Source: Paractinoplanes abujensis (GTDB lineage: Bacteria > Actinomycetota > Actinomycetes > Mycobacteriales > Micromonosporaceae). Taken from it: a DNA stretch of 64,000 bases. Under the pieces are notes generated by a model. It saw nothing but the letters and a program-made list of their open reading frames with translations. It did not search any database and was not told the origin of the DNA. Shown here piece by piece: positions 35,976 through 45,505 of the stretch. The first letter of the stretch is position 1; every line of letters begins with the position of its first letter. The position numbers were made by a program, and so were the translations under genes. The stretch lies in the NCBI RefSeq assembly GCF_014204895.1, contig NZ_JACHMF010000001.1, positions 806,001 to 870,000 on the forward strand, read 5' to 3'.

Positions 35976-36841
35976 CCGCTGCGCGGCACCACGACCAGCG
36001 GACGGCAGGCACGCCGGATCAGCCGGGTCGAGACGCCGCCCAGCAGCACCCGCCGGGCCGGGCCGTAGCCGCGCGAGCCGCAGTACAGCACGTCCACGTC
36101 GGTCAGGTCGGCCAGCGTGTCGACGACGTCACCGGCCACCACCTGCCATTCGGCGGTCACGCCGGGCAACGAGTCGGCCGCCTTGCGCAGCGATTGCTCG
36201 TACGTCTCGCGGGCCGTCTCCAGGAACGCCCGCTCGACGTCGTCGCCGATGAGGAACGGCAGCGAGGCGTCCCCCTCGGCGACCACGGTGTAGAGCTTGA
36301 GCGTGTCCCCGGTGCGGCGGGCCATCTCGGCCGCGGCGGTGAGCGCGGTCCGCCCGTCCGGCGTGTCCACGTAGGCCACGCCGATCCGCCGCTGCTCGGT
36401 GGGCGGGGCGGGCATCGCGGCGGGAGCGATGGCGATCGGGCAGACGCTGCCCGCGAGCAGTCGTTCGGCGGTGCTGCCGGCCATCAGCCGCTCCCGCGTG
36501 GCGTGCCGCCCCGAGCCGATCACCACCATCGCCGCCTGCGTCTGCTCGGCCAGGTCGTGCAGCCCGTGCGCGGCCGACGACGAGGCGACCATCCGAAAAG
36601 CCACTTCCCCCCGTACGCCGGTGAGCGTGGCGCGGGCGTCGTCGAGCACGCGCTGCGCGGCACGGTGCCGGTCGGCGACCCACTCGGCGTCGACCCGGCC
36701 CGAGCCCAGGGCGGCCGGGGCCGGATGCACGACGGCCACCACGAGAGGGGCCCCGAGCGTCTCGGCGAACCAGTGACCCAGGGCCAGCGCGTCGGCGGCG
36801 GCCGTGCCCCCGTCCACCCCGGCGATCACCGGGCCGGTCAT
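35972..36841 (-). CDS. Tandem universal stress protein
   Basis: A 289-residue protein of two UspA folds. Domain 1 (residues 1-143) begins VIAGVDGGTAAADALAL and has the nucleotide loop VVIGSGRHATRERLMAGSTA. Domain 2 (about 150-289) has IGVAYVDTPDGRTALTAAAE and CGSRGYGPARRVLLGGVSTR. Both loops resemble the G-2x-G-9x-G(S/T) ATP-binding motif. The ATG overlaps the permease stop (ATGA), so it is translated with the transporter. Coupling of a Usp to an amino acid permease suggests stress control of uptake, which is an inference. Confidence 0.9.
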
Positions 36842-38304
36842 TGCGGGTCACCGTCCTCCGGCGTACGGGCCCAGCCCGGGGTGCCGCCCTGCTGCTCGCG
36901 GCGCAGGCGGGAGTGCTTGTAGCCGTACAGCCAGTAGATCAGCACGCCGATGACGAGCCAGACCACGAACCGCACCCAGGTGTCCCAGGGCAGGTCGCTC
37001 ATCAGATAGATCGCGAACGCGATACCGAGGATCGGCAGCACCGGCGACCACGGCACCCGGTACGGCCGGGGCATCTCCGGCCGGGTCCGCCGCAGCACGA
37101 TCACGCCGATGTTGACCAGCACGAACGCGAACAGCGTGCCGATGTTGACGAGCTTGACGATTTCGCTCAGCGGCACCAGCGCGGCCAGGATCGCGATCAG
37201 CACACCCAGCACCAGGGTCAGCCGGGCCGGCGTGCCGTAACGCTGGTTGACCTGGGCCAGCCGCTGGGGGAGCAGGCCGTCGCGGCACATGGCGAAGAAG
37301 ATGCGGGTCTGGCCGTACATGATGACCAGCACCACGCTCGTGATCGCGACGACGGCGCCCAGCGCCAGCACCGCGGCCGCCCAGCTGATCCCGGCGCCCT
37401 GGTCGAGCGCGGCCGCCAGCGGCGCGTCGCTGCCCTCGAGCTGCTCGGGCGAGGCGATGCCGATCGCGCCGACCGCGGTCAGCACGTAGAAGATCGTGCA
37501 GATGACCAGCGAGCCGATGATGGCCAGGGGCAGGTCGCGGGCGGGCTGCTTGGCCTCCTCGCTGCCGGTCGAGACCGCGTCGAAGCCGATATAGGCGAAG
37601 AAGATCACCGCCGCGGCCGCGGTCACCCCGTCCACTCCCTCGGGCGCGAACGGCTGGAAGTTGCCGGTGCCGAAGTTCGCGAACGCCACGACGATGAAGA
37701 ACAGCAGGACGACCAGCTTGACCGCGACCATCACCAGGTTGACCCGGGCGCTCTCGGTCACGCCCCGGATCAGCAGGAACGTGATGGCCAGGACCACGAA
37801 CACGGCGGGCAGGTTGAAGACGCCGCCGTCCTCGGGCGACTTGGCGATCGCGTCCGGCAGGGCGACCCCGAACGCGGAGTCGAGGAACGCGTTGAGGTTG
37901 CCGCCCCAGCCGACGGCGATGGCCGCGACCGAGACCCCGTACTCCAGGATCAGGTCCCACCCGATGATCCAGGCCACCAGCTCGCCCAGGGTGGCGTAGG
38001 TATAGGTGTACGCGCTGCCCGCGACCGGGATCGACGAGGCCAGCTCCGCGTACGACAGCGCCGAGAACGCGCAGGCCACCGCGGCCAGCACGAAGGACAG
38101 GATGACCGCGGGCCCGGCGATGCCGGCCCCCTCACCGATCACCACGAAAATGCCGGTGCCGATGATGGCGCCGACACCCATCGCGGTCAGATGCGTGGCA
38201 CCGACCGCCTTCTTGAGACCTTGGCCCTCCTCGGCCGTCTCGGTGATGAGGGACCGGACGTCGCGCACCGCGAAGATGCCCGGGCGTCCCGAAGTTGTCG
38301 CCAT
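36838..38304 (-). CDS. APC-superfamily amino acid permease (cationic amino acid transporter-like)
   Basis: A 488-residue protein with about 12 transmembrane helices. The first helix carries the substrate-binding signature GVGAIIGTGIFVVIGEGAG. SYAELASSIPVAGSAYTY and FFAYIGFDAVSTGSEEAKQP are typical of the CAT/YfnA branch. The N-terminal tail (VRDVRSLITETAEEGQGLKK) is also family-like. Amino acid type is not certain; cationic or broad specificity is usual. Transcribed with the downstream universal stress protein gene through a 4-bp overlap. Confidence 0.92.
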   Translation of the reverse strand: MATTSGRPGIFAVRDVRSLITETAEEGQGLKKAVGATHLTAMGVGAIIGTGIFVVIGEGAGIAGPAVILSFVLAAVACAFSALSYAELASSIPVAGSAYTYTYATLGELVAWIIGWDLILEYGVSVAAIAVGWGGNLNAFLDSAFGVALPDAIAKSPEDGGVFNLPAVFVVLAITFLLIRGVTESARVNLVMVAVKLVVLLFFIVVAFANFGTGNFQPFAPEGVDGVTAAAAVIFFAYIGFDAVSTGSEEAKQPARDLPLAIIGSLVICTIFYVLTAVGAIGIASPEQLEGSDAPLAAALDQGAGISWAAAVLALGAVVAITSVVLVIMYGQTRIFFAMCRDGLLPQRLAQVNQRYGTPARLTLVLGVLIAILAALVPLSEIVKLVNIGTLFAFVLVNIGVIVLRRTRPEMPRPYRVPWSPVLPILGIAFAIYLMSDLPWDTWVRFVVWLVIGVLIYWLYGYKHSRLRREQQGGTPGWARTPEDGDPQ

Positions 38305-38522
38305 ATGCCACCCCTCCCGTCATCGGCTTCCGCCTATGTGACTTTGTGCATACAGAAGGTCACTCCGCAACTGGACAGCGAGATCGGGCAGGTGCGGCAT
38401 GTTCCCGAGGGCAGCCCGCGGACCGGGTGTCCGCTGTGGCATCGGAAACGTGCGGCAGCCTGCGAGAAGGGCGAAACCAGAGGTACGGTGGCCAGACAGC
38501 CCAGGGTGACGGAGGTTCGGCG

Positions 38523-38873
38523 GTGGGCGAGGCGGTGATGACGACGCGGCGCCAGGCGGACGGCGCGATCGTCGTCGACGTGCGGGGCAGCCTCGACGCC
38601 GCGACCGTGGGCGCGTTGCGCGACACCCTGCTCGGCACGGTGCAGCGGGAACGTCCGCTGACCCTGATCGTCGACCTCACCTACGTCACGTTCATGGACT
38701 CGCAGGGCATCGGCACGCTGGTCACGGGTTACCACGCGGCCCGCGAGACCGGCACCCGGTTCGTGCTGCGCAACCCCAGCGAGTTCGTGCACCGGCAGCT
38801 GCGCGTCACCGGCCTGGCCGAGATGTTCGGCCTGCCCCCGTCGTCGTCGCCCAGCCAGACCTACACACCCTGA
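38523..38873 (+). CDS. STAS-domain anti-sigma factor antagonist
   Basis: A 116-residue protein. GTG 38523 lies 7 bases after GGAGG and is preferred over the ATG at 38538. The STAS fold is evident: IVVDVRGSLDAATVGALRD, LIVDLTYVTFMDSQGIGTLV with the phosphorylatable Ser near residue 60, and FVLRNPSEFVHRQLRVTGL. These proteins release a sigma factor by binding an anti-sigma kinase when unphosphorylated. No kinase or sigma gene is adjacent. A second STAS gene lies at 61.6 kb. Confidence 0.92.
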   Translation: MGEAVMTTRRQADGAIVVDVRGSLDAATVGALRDTLLGTVQRERPLTLIVDLTYVTFMDSQGIGTLVTGYHAARETGTRFVLRNPSEFVHRQLRVTGLAEMFGLPPSSSPSQTYTP

Positions 38874-38919
38874 CTTCAGATGGCGCGCGGCCGCGCGACG
38901 CTGCGGCTATCGTGCGTTC

Positions 38920-39666
38920 ATGGAGCGGAGGCGTGACCCCGATTGGTGGACGCTTCCGGCCGCGGCCGGTTCGTGGTCGACGCTCGACCTGCGGGTCAAG
39001 GCGTTACGCGCCGAGCTGCAGGCGCGCGTCTGGTCCCCGGCCGAGGCCACCGGCCGGGTGCTGGTCGCTCACGACGGGCCCGACTACGACAAGCACGCCG
39101 ACCTGGGCCGCTACGCCGCCGCGTCGATCTGCGCGGGCCGCATCCAGCCCTGCCACGTCGTGCTGCTGCCGGCCGGTGATCGCCTCCAGTGGTATGCGGC
39201 CCTCCCCGCATACGCCCGGGGCCTGGGGCTGGAGATCCTGCCGCAGCTGAGCGAGCGCCTGTCGGGCGGGCGGCCCGTGGTCGCGATCGGCGCCAGCCTG
39301 GGCGCGCTGTCCCTGCTGCACTGCCAGCGCCGGCACCCCGGCCCGTTCGCCGGGCTGTTCCTGCAGTCGGGCAGCTTCTTCCAGCCGCGCTTCGACCGGC
39401 AGGAATCGGGGTTCGCGCGCTACCTGCCGATCGTGCGCTGGACGGGCCGGGTCGTGCGCTCCAGCGGCGGTCCCGCCGTGCCGACGACGATGACCTGCGG
39501 CAGGCTCGAAGAAAATCTCGCCAACAACCGGAGCATGGCCGAGGCGCTGCGCGGGCAGGGCTATCCGGTCAGCTTCGCGCAGATCGAGGGCGGTCACGAC
39601 TGGCCGGCGTGGCGCGACGCCCTCGACCCGCACCTGACATCGCTGCTGAGAAGAGTTTGGCCCTGA
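38920..39666 (+). CDS. Esterase-family alpha/beta hydrolase paired with ATP-grasp gene
   Basis: A 248-residue alpha/beta hydrolase related to the esterase D/Fes group. The nucleophile elbow is AIGASLGALSLLHCQ near residue 125. GGHDWPAWRDAL near residue 225 supplies the histidine. The Asp is probably in the preceding strand. No signal peptide. The N-terminal part WWTLPAAAGSWSTLDLRVKA is distinctive. The next gene, an ATP-grasp ligase, starts 11 bases after the stop, so the two surely form an operon. One may make a conjugate and the other cleave it, but the substrate is not known. Confidence 0.85.
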   Translation: MERRRDPDWWTLPAAAGSWSTLDLRVKALRAELQARVWSPAEATGRVLVAHDGPDYDKHADLGRYAAASICAGRIQPCHVVLLPAGDRLQWYAALPAYARGLGLEILPQLSERLSGGRPVVAIGASLGALSLLHCQRRHPGPFAGLFLQSGSFFQPRFDRQESGFARYLPIVRWTGRVVRSSGGPAVPTTMTCGRLEENLANNRSMAEALRGQGYPVSFAQIEGGHDWPAWRDALDPHLTSLLRRVWP

Positions 39667-39677
39667 GGGAGGCACCC

Positions 39678-40910
39678 GTGGCGGACGTCGAACACACCAT
39701 CGGACTTCTACTCGGAACGGAAGACGACTGGCCCCGGGCCTTCGAGGCCCTGGTCCGGCGGCTCGGAACCATCAACGGGCCGGACGGCAAGACGCACCGG
39801 GTCTCCTCCGAGCGTGTCACCATCGAGCCGTTCAACCTGCGCTACAAGCCGCGCCACGAACTGGTCATCGACCGGCTGGCCTACTGGTACTACCACCCCC
39901 GCGAGTGGCTCAAGAAGATCGCGCTGATGGACGACGTGTACCTGCTGAACAGCCCGTTCACGTTCCAGTCGATGGAGAAGCACGCGGCCTACTGCGCGAT
40001 GATGCGGCTCGGCCTCAAAGTGCCCGAGACGGTGCTGGTGCCGTACAAGAATCCCCTGGACAACAGCCGGTACGCGTACACGGCGGCCCGCTACAACCAG
40101 GCGTTCGACCTCGACGCGACAGCCGCGCAAGTCGGCTATCCGATGTTCATGAAGCCGTACGACGGTGGCGCCTGGGTCGGCGTCTCCAAGATCCGCGACC
40201 CGCAGGAGCTGCACGCCGCGTACGACGCCTCCGGCGAACGGCTCATGCATCTGCAGGCGTCCGTCGAGAACTACGACGTGTTCGCCCGCTCGCTGACCAT
40301 CGGCCCCGAGACGATGGTCATGAAGTTCCGCCCCGAGCAGCCCATGCACGCCCGCTACGAGGTCGACCACAACTTCCTCGGCGCCGAGCAGGGCGACGAG
40401 GTGGTGACCATCTCGCGGCTGGTCAACGCGTTCTTCCGCTGGGAGTTCAACTCGTGCGAGTCGCTGGTGCGCGGCGACGACGTGCACCCCATCGACTACG
40501 CCAACGCGTGCCCCGACGTGGCGCTGACCTCACTGCACTACTACTTCCCGTGGGCCATGTCGGCGCTCCTGCGCTGGTCGGTGTTCTGCGTGGTGACCGG
40601 GCGCAAGCCGCGCCTCGACACGGACACGTCGGCCTACTTCGCGATCGGCGACGACCCTTCCCTCTCGTACGCGGAGAAGCTCGCCGGATACCGCAAGCTC
40701 GCCGACGACTACTTCGAGGCCGACCGCTACGCCGACTTCTGCGACCGCTACCTGGGCAACGTCGACGAGATCGTCTACGACTGGGTCACCTCGGAGGAGT
40801 TCCGCTCGCTGCTGCGCGAGACTGTCCGGGCGATGTATCCGGTGCACGAGCACGAGAAGTTCCTGGCCCACTTCGGCGGCCTGCTCGACGCCTGGGTCCG
40901 CGACCGCTGA
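39678..40910 (+). CDS. ATP-grasp family ligase-like protein
   Basis: A 410-residue protein starting at GTG 39678 after GAGGGAGG. The central ATP-grasp fold includes MEKHAAYCAMMRLGLKVPET, VGYPMFMKPYDGGAWVGVSK (ATP-binding Lys and Gly loop) and LQASVENYDVFARSL. The metal-binding end is likely FFRWEFNSCESLV and HPIDYANACPDVAL. The C-terminal 130 residues are helical. ATP-grasp enzymes join a carboxylate to an amine or thiol. No match to a characterised ligase is evident to me, so peptide, amide or another product is open. Coupled to the esterase gene upstream. Confidence 0.85.
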   Translation: MADVEHTIGLLLGTEDDWPRAFEALVRRLGTINGPDGKTHRVSSERVTIEPFNLRYKPRHELVIDRLAYWYYHPREWLKKIALMDDVYLLNSPFTFQSMEKHAAYCAMMRLGLKVPETVLVPYKNPLDNSRYAYTAARYNQAFDLDATAAQVGYPMFMKPYDGGAWVGVSKIRDPQELHAAYDASGERLMHLQASVENYDVFARSLTIGPETMVMKFRPEQPMHARYEVDHNFLGAEQGDEVVTISRLVNAFFRWEFNSCESLVRGDDVHPIDYANACPDVALTSLHYYFPWAMSALLRWSVFCVVTGRKPRLDTDTSAYFAIGDDPSLSYAEKLAGYRKLADDYFEADRYADFCDRYLGNVDEIVYDWVTSEEFRSLLRETVRAMYPVHEHEKFLAHFGGLLDAWVRDR

Positions 40911-40924
40911 CCGTTCCCGCCGCC

Positions 40925-41270
40925 TGCCCCGCCCTATCCCCTCACCATCGGCGCCCTCACCCTCGCCTTCCCACCCTCGGCGTCCTCACCTTCGCCTTCC
41001 GACCCTTGGCGCCCTCACTTTCGCCTTCCGACCCTTGGCGCCCTCACTTTCGCCTTCCCGCCCTCGGCGCCCTCACCCTCGCCTTCCCACCCTCGCCTTT
41101 CCACCCTCGGCGCCCCCGCTCTCGGCCCCTCACGCCGGCACCCTCTCGTTCGGCCCCCTCAACCCGGCGCCCCCACCCTCGCCCTCTCACCGTCGGCACT
41201 CCCACCCTCGGCACTCCCACCCTCGGCACCCCGCCCCGCCCCCACCTCCGGACCCCGGCCTCGAGGCTGA
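40925..41270. repeat. Pyrimidine-rich imperfect tandem repeat, intergenic
   Basis: Imperfect units of roughly 28-33 bases built on GGCGCCCTCACTTTCGCC and TTCCCACCCTCGG repeat many times. The strand bias is extreme, with almost no purine runs. It lies between the ATP-grasp stop and the SNF2 gene leader. No reading frame here looks like protein. It could form unusual DNA structures or terminate transcription through lack of structure, but no classic hairpin is seen. Confidence 0.85.
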
Positions 41271-41440
41271 GCTTTCTGTCAGACCCTCGGGCTAGGGTTT
41301 CGGGGGTGAGGATCCGGATCGAGGGACGCGACCTGCCGGCCGCGGTTGCCGGGGCTGACCGGCTCCCTCCCGCTGACCGACGGGTTCGGCGACCCGATCT
41401 GCGCCCGCGTCCGTCCGCCGGTGATCGCATGGGAGGTGCG

Positions 41441-44400
41441 ATGACCGCTAGCCCTCCGGCCGCCTCGCCCGCTACCCCTCAAGCCACTTCGCCCGCCGCC
41501 CCTTCGGCCACTTCGGCCGCCGCTCCTCCGGCCACTTCGGCCGCCGCTCCTTCGGCCACTTCGGCCGCCGCTCCTTCGGCCACTTCGGCCGCCGCTCCTT
41601 CGGCCACTTCGGCCGCCGCTCCTTCGGCCGCTTCGTCCGCCGCTCCTTCGGCCACCTCGGCCGCCGCCCCTTCGGCCACCTCTCTCGTCGCCGCTGAGGT
41701 GCGGGTGCTGCACGGCTTCGTCGGCCGCGACGGTTCGCTCAACCTGTGGGGTGAGGGTGGGCCGACGGCCGAGCCCGGGCATCCCTTCGCCCTCCCAGTC
41801 GCCCGGCTCCCCGCGGGGGACCAGCGCGGGGCCACGCTCGTGCTGCCCTCCACCAGCGCCGGGCCGCTGCCGTCGCCGCAGTTCGGGCTGCCGCCCCGGC
41901 GGGGCACGCCCAAGTTGCGGGCGTGGCCGGTGCCCGCCGTGACCGTGCCGTTCCTGGACGCCGAGGTCACGGCCGAGTTCGACGGGCGGCTGGGCCGGTC
42001 CGTCGAGTGGCTCGTCGAGCTCTGCGAGTTCGCGGCCGACCTGGTGCGCCGGGGCCGGGTGCTGCCCGCCGTGCACCCGCACGGCCCCACCGCCCGCTGG
42101 CGCCCCGTGCTCACCGGCTTCGACGCCTTGCACCGTGACGACCTGCTGCTGCGCATGCCCGCGGCCGCCCGCGCCGAACGGGCCCGCCCCGGCGACGTGG
42201 CCGGCCTGCCCGCCCAGGACGCGCTGGCCGCCGCGCTCGAACGCCTCGTCGACGGCCTCGTGCGCACCCGCCTGGCCGAGGCCGGCGTGCAGCTCGGGGC
42301 GGGCTGGCTGGCCGCGCTCACCGGCGAGCCCGCCTTCACTGCTGCCCCCGGGCTGGTCGACGAGCTGGCCGACCGCCTCGACCACTGGCACACCAGCGCG
42401 CTCACCGGCGCCGCCGTCCGGCTCTGCTTCCGCCTCACCCACCTGGCCGAGCTCGAACCCGACGAGCCCGACGCGGTCGACCCCGACCCGGCTGTCGTCC
42501 CGGCCCGCGACGCCTGGCTGCTCGAGTTTCTGCTGCAGGCCGTCGACGAGCCCAGTGCCCTGGTCACCGCGGCCGACATCTGGCGCGACAGCTACGCCCC
42601 GCTGCGCCGCTGGACCCACCACCCGCAGGAACGCCTGCTGGGCGCGCTCGGACGGGCCGCCCGCCTCTATCCCGACCTCGAGGCCGCGTTGCGCGTGCCC
42701 CGTCCGGTCGACATGGTGCTGGACACCGAGGAGGCGCACCGCTTCCTCACTCACGCGGCCACCCTGGAGGAGGCCGGCTACGGCGTGCTGCTGCCGGCCT
42801 GGTGGCAGGACAAACCCGGCCTCGGGCTCGGCCTCAACCTGCGTCCCCGCGACCCGATCCCCGCGGTGCTGCGCGACCAGACGGCCGACCTGGCCCATCT
42901 CGTCGACTACGACTGGGGCCTGGCCCTGGGCGGGCGGGTGCTGACCAGCGAGGAGCTCGCCGACCTGGCCAAAGCCAAAGTTCCCCTCGTACGGCTGCGG
43001 GGCCGCTGGGTGTATCTCGACGCCGACCGCCTCGACGCCGGGCTGCGCTTCCTGGCTCACGGCGGCGGCACGATGACCGCGGGCAACGCGCTGCGCACGA
43101 TCAAACTGCTGCCCCCCGAGGAGCTGCCGCTGCCGGTCACCACGGTCAGCGGCGCGGGCTGGGCCGCCGACCTGCTCTCGGGCGAGCTCGAACACCGCCT
43201 GGACCTGCTCGACGCGCCGGCCGAGTTGCGGGGCGAGCTCCGGCCGTACCAGCGCCGGGGTTTCTCCTGGCTCGCGTTCCTTGATCAGCTCGGCCTGGGG
43301 GCGTGCCTGGCCGACGACATGGGGCTCGGCAAGACCGTGCAGCTGCTGGCCCTGCTGCTGCACCGGCGCTCGGGGCCGGCCCTGCTGATCTGCCCGCTGT
43401 CGGTGCTGGGCAACTGGCAGCGCGAAATCGCTCGCTTCGCGCCGTCGCTCAGCGTCCACGTCCTGCACGGCGACGACCGGCGGCTCCTCGACGCTGATCT
43501 TGTGCTGACTACGTACTCCATCGCCGTACGGGACGCGGATCTTTTGGCTGCCGTGCAGTGGGACAGGGTCGTGCTGGACGAGGCTCAGCACGTGAAGAAC
43601 AGCGCCGGGCAGGCCGCTCGGGCGATTCGTCGTCTTCCTTCGCGGATGCGGATCGCGCTGACCGGCACCCCGGTGGAGAACCGGCTGGCCGAGCTGTGGT
43701 CGATCCTCGACTACCTCAACCCGGGCGTGCTCGCGTCGGCCCACACCTTCCGGGCGCGGTTCGCCGTGCCGATCGAGCGCTACGCCGACGAGGAGGCGGC
43801 CGCGCGGCTGCGCCAAGCCACCCGCCCCTTCCTGCTGCGCCGGGTCAAGAACGACCCCGTGGTGATCAACGACCTGCCCGACAAGCAGCACGTACGGCAT
43901 CTGTGCGGGCTCACCGGCGAGCAGACCACGCTGTATCGGGCGATCCTCGACGAGATGACCACCCGGCTCGACGAGAGCACCGACCGCTGGAACAAAGGCA
44001 TCGTGCTGGCCGGCATGACCAAGCTCAAACAGGCCTGCGTGCACCCGGCGTTGCTGCTGGGCGACGGGTCGCCGCTGCCGGGCCGCTCGGGCAAGCTGGA
44101 GCGCCTCGAGGAGATCGTCGACGGGGCGCTCGCGCAGGGCGAGAGCGTGCTCTGCTTCACGCAGTTCGCCAAGTTCGGGCGGATGCTGACGCCGCACCTG
44201 GCCGCCCGGTTCGGGGCGCCGGTGCGTTTCCTGCACGGCGGCCTGTCCCGTTCCGCCCGCGACGCCATGGTCGCCGAGTTCCAGGCGGACTCCCGCCCCG
44301 GCGTCTTCGTGTTGTCGTTGAAAGCCGGCGGCACGGGGCTCAACCTGACGGCGGCCAACCACGTCGTGCACATCGATCGCTGGTGGAACCCCGCCACCGA

Positions 44401-44626
44401 GGAACAGGCGACCGACCGCGCCTTCCGCATCGGCCAGCAGCGCGACGTGCGGGTGCACACCCTGGTCTGCCTGGGCACGCTGGAGGAACGCATCGACCGC
44501 CTGCTGGCCGACAAGGGCGTGCTGGCCGCGCGCGTGGTCGGCAACGGCGAAGGCTGGCTGACCGCGCTCTCCACCACCGAGCTGCGCGACCTGCTCACGC
44601 TCGCCCCGGAGGCCATCGTTGACTGA
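41441..44626 (+). CDS. SNF2-family DNA-dependent ATPase/helicase
   Basis: About 1061 residues from ATG 41441, with GGGAGG upstream. The first 85 residues are a low-complexity Ala/Ser/Pro/Thr head made of SATSAAAP repeats. A SNF2-associated N-terminal region follows to about residue 590. The helicase core has DDMGLGKTVQLLALLL (Walker A), LLICPLSVLGNWQREI, VLDEAQHVKN (DEAQ box), IALTGTPVENRLAELWSILD, GGTGLNLTAANHVVHIDRWW and ATDRAFRIGQQRDV. It would translocate on duplex DNA. Its 3' end overlaps the SWIM gene by 8 bases, a pairing common in actinobacteria. Confidence 0.95.
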   Translation: MTASPPAASPATPQATSPAAPSATSAAAPPATSAAAPSATSAAAPSATSAAAPSATSAAAPSAASSAAPSATSAAAPSATSLVAAEVRVLHGFVGRDGSLNLWGEGGPTAEPGHPFALPVARLPAGDQRGATLVLPSTSAGPLPSPQFGLPPRRGTPKLRAWPVPAVTVPFLDAEVTAEFDGRLGRSVEWLVELCEFAADLVRRGRVLPAVHPHGPTARWRPVLTGFDALHRDDLLLRMPAAARAERARPGDVAGLPAQDALAAALERLVDGLVRTRLAEAGVQLGAGWLAALTGEPAFTAAPGLVDELADRLDHWHTSALTGAAVRLCFRLTHLAELEPDEPDAVDPDPAVVPARDAWLLEFLLQAVDEPSALVTAADIWRDSYAPLRRWTHHPQERLLGALGRAARLYPDLEAALRVPRPVDMVLDTEEAHRFLTHAATLEEAGYGVLLPAWWQDKPGLGLGLNLRPRDPIPAVLRDQTADLAHLVDYDWGLALGGRVLTSEELADLAKAKVPLVRLRGRWVYLDADRLDAGLRFLAHGGGTMTAGNALRTIKLLPPEELPLPVTTVSGAGWAADLLSGELEHRLDLLDAPAELRGELRPYQRRGFSWLAFLDQLGLGACLADDMGLGKTVQLLALLLHRRSGPALLICPLSVLGNWQREIARFAPSLSVHVLHGDDRRLLDADLVLTTYSIAVRDADLLAAVQWDRVVLDEAQHVKNSAGQAARAIRRLPSRMRIALTGTPVENRLAELWSILDYLNPGVLASAHTFRARFAVPIERYADEEAAARLRQATRPFLLRRVKNDPVVINDLPDKQHVRHLCGLTGEQTTLYRAILDEMTTRLDESTDRWNKGIVLAGMTKLKQACVHPALLLGDGSPLPGRSGKLERLEEIVDGALAQGESVLCFTQFAKFGRMLTPHLAARFGAPVRFLHGGLSRSARDAMVAEFQADSRPGVFVLSLKAGGTGLNLTAANHVVHIDRWWNPATEEQATDRAFRIGQQRDVRVHTLVCLGTLEERIDRLLADKGVLAARVVGNGEGWLTALSTTELRDLLTLAPEAIVD
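41470..41690 (+). repeat. 24-bp coding tandem repeat at the SNF2 N-terminus
   Basis: Near-identical 24-bp units (core CCTTCGGCCACTTCGGCCGC) repeat about seven to eight times and encode the octapeptide SATSAAAP. The unit length keeps the frame, so copy-number changes would only lengthen the disordered head. Confidence 0.9.
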
Positions 44627-45383
44627 CTTGCCGGTCGCCTTCCTGAGCACCTTCGAGTCGTTGCGGATGGGGCCTACCTTCGCCCGCGGCCGCCGCGACG
44701 AACGGGCCGGGCACGTACGCAGCCTGACCATCTCGTCCAGCCTGGTCGTGGCGCAGGTGCGCGGGCCCGACGACCCGCGCGCCTTCCGGTCCCGGATCGC
44801 CGTGCGCGCCTTCGGGGCCTCCGAGTGGGCCGCCCTGGAAGCTTCGCTCGCGCAGGAGGCCCGCTTCACGGCCCAGCTGCTCGACGGACGCATGCCGGCC
44901 GGGATCGGCGAGGTCTTCGCGGCGGCCGGGCTGAGCCTGGTGCCGTTGTCGCTCGACGAGGTCGCCCTGGACTGCACGTGTGAACGGTGGCCGATGCCGT
45001 GCGTCCACCTGGCCGCCACGTGCTACGCGCTGGCCCGCAGCTTCCAGGAGGACCCGTTCGGGGTCTTCGCCTGGCGCGGCCGGGGGCGCGACGAGCTGCT
45101 GTCCCACTTGCGCGAGCTGCGCAGTGCCCTCGCGGTGGCGTCGTCCGCCCCTCCTGCAGCCCCGGCGACCGGGCCTTCCGCCGCGGCCGCCGAAGATCTC
45201 GGCGACGTGGCCGACTTCTGGGGTTCCGCACTGCCTCCGGCCGCATCCACCGGCGGCCGGCCCGGCGCGGTGAGCAGGCCCGATGCGCTGCTCGACCAGC
45301 TCGATCCGCCACCGCTGGCCGAAGGCGGCCGCCCGATCACCGACGTGCTGCGCCCCGCCTACCTCGCCCTTCCCGACGAGTAG
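44619..45383 (+). CDS. SWIM zinc-finger protein, partner of the SNF2 ATPase
   Basis: A 254-residue protein. The SWIM motif CxCx(n)CxH reads DCTCERWPMPCVHLAATCYA near residue 118. N-terminal sequence TFARGRRDERAGHVRSLTI and FEEDPF-like FQEDPFGVFAWRGRGRDELL flank it, as in actinobacterial SNF2 partners. A Pro/Ala-rich segment separates it from a C-terminal block, LDPPPLAEGGRPITDVLRPA. SWIM domains bind DNA or protein. The gene overlaps the SNF2 ATPase by 8 bases, so the two likely act as one complex. Confidence 0.92.
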   Translation: MTDLPVAFLSTFESLRMGPTFARGRRDERAGHVRSLTISSSLVVAQVRGPDDPRAFRSRIAVRAFGASEWAALEASLAQEARFTAQLLDGRMPAGIGEVFAAAGLSLVPLSLDEVALDCTCERWPMPCVHLAATCYALARSFQEDPFGVFAWRGRGRDELLSHLRELRSALAVASSAPPAAPATGPSAAAAEDLGDVADFWGSALPPAASTGGRPGAVSRPDALLDQLDPPPLAEGGRPITDVLRPAYLALPDE

Positions 45384-45505
45384 GGATCCACCGTTCGTCC
45401 AGTGCTGAGTCACTAACGGGCTACACGCTATGAAACCGCCCCGTTACATTCGGTGCCCGTGATGTCCTTTTCGAGGCATAACGTTCTGTCAAGAAAAGGT
45501 GTGAT

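Noticed and set aside
41279..45019. 1246-residue minus-strand open frame opposite SNF2 and SWIM genes
   Set aside because: The opposite strand carries intact helicase and SWIM motifs. The antisense product has no recognisable domain and merely mirrors codon bias.
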